A stretch of DNA of 9,939 bases, from positions 1-9,939 of the forward strand of contig DMJJ01000363.1 in the NCBI GenBank assembly GCA_003452185.1. The letters are read 5' to 3'. The notes beneath the pieces are model-generated. The model did no database searches. It had not been told where the DNA came from and was given only the letters and a program-made list of their open reading frames with translations. Made by a program: the position numbers and the translations under genes. Every line of letters begins with the position of its first letter. The first letter of the stretch is position 1. Source of the DNA: Verrucomicrobiales bacterium (lineage in GTDB: Bacteria > Verrucomicrobiota > Verrucomicrobiia > Limisphaerales > UBA11320). Shown here one piece after another: positions 7,484 to 9,939 of the stretch.

Positions 7484-9939
7484 TCACCGGGCCCCGATCG
7501 ACTTCGCCTGGCGGATCATCCACTCCAGGCGGCCAGGGCGGGGGTCGGGGGCAAAGGCGGCCGGCACCCCTTGCAGGTATCCGAGGAGACGGTCCGTGGT
7601 GACTTCCCCGGCGAAGGGGCTGGCGGCGAGCGATTCGCCGAACGAGGCGGCGGTCCCGGCAAGGCGAAGCGACGGGGTCGCACGGTCGAAGCCGACCGCC
7701 GGCCCGGTGAACGGCACCACCCACTCCTGCTCGCGATACGCCCCGGTCTCGGGAACCCGGAACCGGACCCGCACGGTCGCAATCGGCCCCGTCCCGGCGG
7801 GGTTCGTCTCCACGACATAGAGGGCGTTCCCGGCCTCCGCCGCCCCGAGCTCCGCAGCGTCCACCGTGTTGTCGCGGAACTGCTCCTTCGTGAGCTGATG
7901 ACGCGCGTAGCCGATCTGCCGCCACCGGGGGACGCGCTGCGGATTGAACTCCACCTGCACCTTGACGTCCGCCGCCGCCACATGAAGCGCCCCGGCCAGC
8001 TGCGCCGCGAACCCCGCCGCCGCCTCCTCCGGGGTGTTGATAAACCCGTAGCGGCCATCCCCGTTGCGCGAGAGTTGCTCCAGGAGATCGTCGTTGTACC
8101 CCTCCCACCCGATGCCAAAACAGTCGAGGGCGATCCCCCGTCGCCGCTGCTCCTCCACCTGGCGACGGAGCACCGCGGCGTCGGTCTCCCCCAGGTTCGC
8201 GGCCCCGTCGGTCAGGAGCACCACGCGATTCACCCCCGGGGCCATGAAATGGCGCGCCGCCGTGGCGTACGCGAGCTTGAGCGCCTCCTCCAGGTTGGTT
8301 CCCCCCTCGGGAGTGAGGGTGCCGAGGGTCGCAAGGCGTTCGGCCGCCTGGGGGCCCGGGATGGCATCCAGCCAGAGGCGCGGGGTCCGGGCAAAGGTCA
8401 CCACGCTGATCCGATCCGCGGGATGGAGCTGGCGGGCCAGCACCTGCAGCGCCTCGCGCAGGATGGCGACCCGGTCGGCCCGCTCCATGGAGCCGGAGTT
8501 GTCGAGCAACAGCACCAGGTGAAGCGGCCGGGCCGCCTCCCGCCCGAGGGCCGCCGTCCGGAGCGACAGCCGGAGGAGATCCCGCTGCTGCGCGAACGGA
8601 AAGGCGCTGCGCTCCCAGGCAAACCCCACCGGGGCTCCGGGGCCCGGCTCCGGGTCGCGGTAGTCGAAGGCGTTGATGAACTCCTCGGTCCGGATCGAGC
8701 CCGGGTCGGGAAGCCCCCCCTTCTCCAGCGCCGCGGCGGCAAGCCGCCAGGAGACATCGCTCACGTTCAGCGAGAAGGTGGAAAACGGGTTGTCCAGCGA
8801 CGCCACCTCAGGCGGCGGCACCGGCGCGGGCACGGGACGCGGAGCCGGCATGCGCTTGGCGAACGACTCCTCGAGCCGCACATCCTTGTCCGCCGCGACC
8901 CCGGCCTGCAGCTCCACCTTCCGGTGAACCTCGGCAGCCTTCTTTCCACGGATCGCCGCCGGCTTCTCGGCGGCAAGGTCGCCCAAGGTGGCGGCCTGGG
9001 CTCCCCGCTCCTTCGCCAGAAGGGTCGACTCCCCGGTCTCGCCCACCTGTTTCAGCTCCCCCATCAGGCCGTTCAGGGGGCGGTTGTTCTCCTCCGGGGT
9101 CCGGAGCAGCCTGCCGAGCTCAACCCGCTGTTCCCCGACGATTCCCCCGGCGGGTTCGCCGACCCGACCTCCCACGGCCCCTCCCACCCCTCCGGCAAGC
9201 CCCGCCCCGAGCGCCGGCCGGCCCTCCGCCACCGGGGCCGCAGGCGAGGCCGGGGCGGGAGGCGGGGTCGAGAGCGGAGGCAGCGCCATCCCCAGCTGGA
9301 CGACCGCTCTCGCCTCCCCCTTTTCCGCGTAAGCCTTGTAAGCGGGCGCGACCTCCGCCGGCCCGGCATACCCGAACCGAGTCGCCAGGCGGCCGGCCTT
9401 GGCATCGGCTTCCGACGCCCCGTCGCGGAGGCCCAGGGACCGATCCAGTCTCGCTGCCAGGTCGGAACGGGCCACGCCGCCCGGGGCAGCGGGGGGCCGG
9501 GGCGCGGCGGCCGCTGAGGCGAGGTCCAGGGCTTCGACCCGGTCCACGTTTGCCTCGAGTGTCGTCGACCCGGAATCGGCCCCCGACATCGCGGTGGCGA
9601 CCGGTTGGCCGGGTTCCGGAGCGTTGGCGGCCGCCAGGGTTCTCTCTGCAGGAATGGCCCCTGGCAGCACCGTTCCCCAGCGTGGCTTCGGCTCCCCGAT
9701 CCCCTCGACGATCTCCCCCTCCCCCTCCTCGAATGAATCGAGGTCCACCCCCCGCCAGAGAAACGCTCCCCCGAGACCGAGAAGGAACAGGATGCCCGCG
9801 GCGGCCGCCATGGGACCTGCCCAAGCGACCCCTTGGAGCCGGGTGAGGGCGAGGGTGAAGAGCCCGCGGCCGATCCGGGAAGAGGGGCGGGGGGTGAGCC
9901 GTGCCAGGAGCTGCGCCCGTTTCTCCGGGGAGATCCGGG
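7484..9939 (-). CDS. Membrane-anchored VWA domain protein, YfbK-like (VWA_N, VWA, DUF3520); 5'-partial
   Basis: The frame is open to the right edge, so the N-terminus is missing. ATG 9811 lacks a good ribosome site, and the 42 codons before it read as a plausible cytoplasmic segment (I-S-P-E-K-R-A-Q-L-L-A-R-L-T-P), so I take the real start to lie outside. Numbering from that Met: one membrane helix at 3-18; an acidic, then Ala/Pro/Gly-rich linker to about 335; a VWA_N-type motif D-N-P-F-S-T-F-S-L from 340, with E-E-F-I-N-A-F-D-Y after it; a VWA domain with complete MIDAS residues D-N-S-G-S-M (437-442), T505 in G-G-T-N-L and D535 in L-T-D-G-A; and a DUF3520-type C-terminal domain from about 613 (V-E-F-N-P, I-G-Y, V-D-A-A-E-L-G), ending as that family usually does. 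Known for the family: VWA domains bind protein ligands through a divalent metal. The topology implies a periplasm-facing VWA (inference). The ligand is unknown; the giant protein downstream is the obvious candidate. Confidence 0.95.
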   Translation of the reverse strand, partial: RISPEKRAQLLARLTPRPSSRIGRGLFTLALTRLQGVAWAGPMAAAAGILFLLGLGGAFLWRGVDLDSFEEGEGEIVEGIGEPKPRWGTVLPGAIPAERTLAAANAPEPGQPVATAMSGADSGSTTLEANVDRVEALDLASAAAAPRPPAAPGGVARSDLAARLDRSLGLRDGASEADAKAGRLATRFGYAGPAEVAPAYKAYAEKGEARAVVQLGMALPPLSTPPPAPASPAAPVAEGRPALGAGLAGGVGGAVGGRVGEPAGGIVGEQRVELGRLLRTPEENNRPLNGLMGELKQVGETGESTLLAKERGAQAATLGDLAAEKPAAIRGKKAAEVHRKVELQAGVAADKDVRLEESFAKRMPAPRPVPAPVPPPEVASLDNPFSTFSLNVSDVSWRLAAAALEKGGLPDPGSIRTEEFINAFDYRDPEPGPGAPVGFAWERSAFPFAQQRDLLRLSLRTAALGREAARPLHLVLLLDNSGSMERADRVAILREALQVLARQLHPADRISVVTFARTPRLWLDAIPGPQAAERLATLGTLTPEGGTNLEEALKLAYATAARHFMAPGVNRVVLLTDGAANLGETDAAVLRRQVEEQRRRGIALDCFGIGWEGYNDDLLEQLSRNGDGRYGFINTPEEAAAGFAAQLAGALHVAAADVKVQVEFNPQRVPRWRQIGYARHQLTKEQFRDNTVDAAELGAAEAGNALYVVETNPAGTGPIATVRVRFRVPETGAYREQEWVVPFTGPAVGFDRATPSLRLAGTAASFGESLAASPFAGEVTTDRLLGYLQGVPAAFAPDPRPGRLEWMIRQAKSIGAR
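7487..7975 (-). other. DUF3520-type C-terminal domain of the VWA protein
   Basis: Residues about 613-775 counted from Met 9811. The order V-K-V-Q-V-E-F-N-P, then R-x-I-G-Y, then D-N-T-V-D-A-A-E-L-G, then A-L-Y, then V-R-V-R-F-R, closing with a helical segment near the end, matches the C-terminal domain that follows VWA in YfbK-like proteins. Its biochemical role is not known. Confidence 0.85.
8012..8794 (-). other. VWA_N plus VWA domain with intact MIDAS metal site
   Basis: Counting from Met 9811, residues about 340-430 match the VWA_N region and about 430-600 the VWA fold. All five MIDAS ligand positions are present: D437, S439 and S441 in the first motif, T505 and D535. Metal-dependent ligand binding is therefore expected to be preserved. 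The strand-loop pattern around L-H-L-V-L-L-L-D and R-V-V-L-L-T-D-G is typical. Confidence 0.92.

Overview
This is a very GC-rich window (roughly two thirds G+C by eye). All credible coding is on the minus strand. Two genes fill almost all of it. Reading in the direction of transcription, from the right edge leftwards, they are: (1) a membrane-anchored von Willebrand factor A (VWA) protein of the YfbK-like type (VWA_N + VWA + DUF3520), whose 5' end lies beyond the right edge; and (2) after 66 bases, a giant exported, membrane-anchored protein of 2,386 residues that I cannot assign to a named family. The last 256 bases on the left hold no convincing gene and look like a 3' non-coding region with small inverted repeats.

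The main observation is inside the giant gene. It consists of two copies of the same module of about 815 residues (A, about residues 265-1080; B, about 1340-2155), strongly diverged but alignable over their whole length with a steady offset of about 1,070-1,086 residues. Between them is a block of about four to five hydrophobic helices. It ends in a segment that looks like a complete signal peptide (hydrophobic core, then a Cys and an A-R-A site) placed immediately before module B. Module A has its own signal peptide at the true N-terminus, and module B is followed by a TPR-like helical stretch and a C-terminal membrane anchor. The simplest reading is an ancient duplication of a secreted/anchored gene whose two copies were later fused in frame.

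Working model (inference): the VWA protein is anchored by one N-terminal helix and presents an intact metal-binding (MIDAS) adhesion domain on the outer face of the cytoplasmic membrane. The giant protein presents two large beta-rich modules in the same compartment. The genes are adjacent, on the same strand and closely spaced, so they are probably co-transcribed and may form one envelope complex.

Organism: large multidomain proteins of this kind next to VWA_N/VWA/DUF3520 proteins with a cytoplasmic N-terminal segment, together with high GC and weak Shine-Dalgarno signals, suggest Verrucomicrobiota or a related PVC phylum. This is an impression from gene style, not a demonstrated placement. 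No tRNA, rRNA, CRISPR array, insertion sequence or phage gene was seen.
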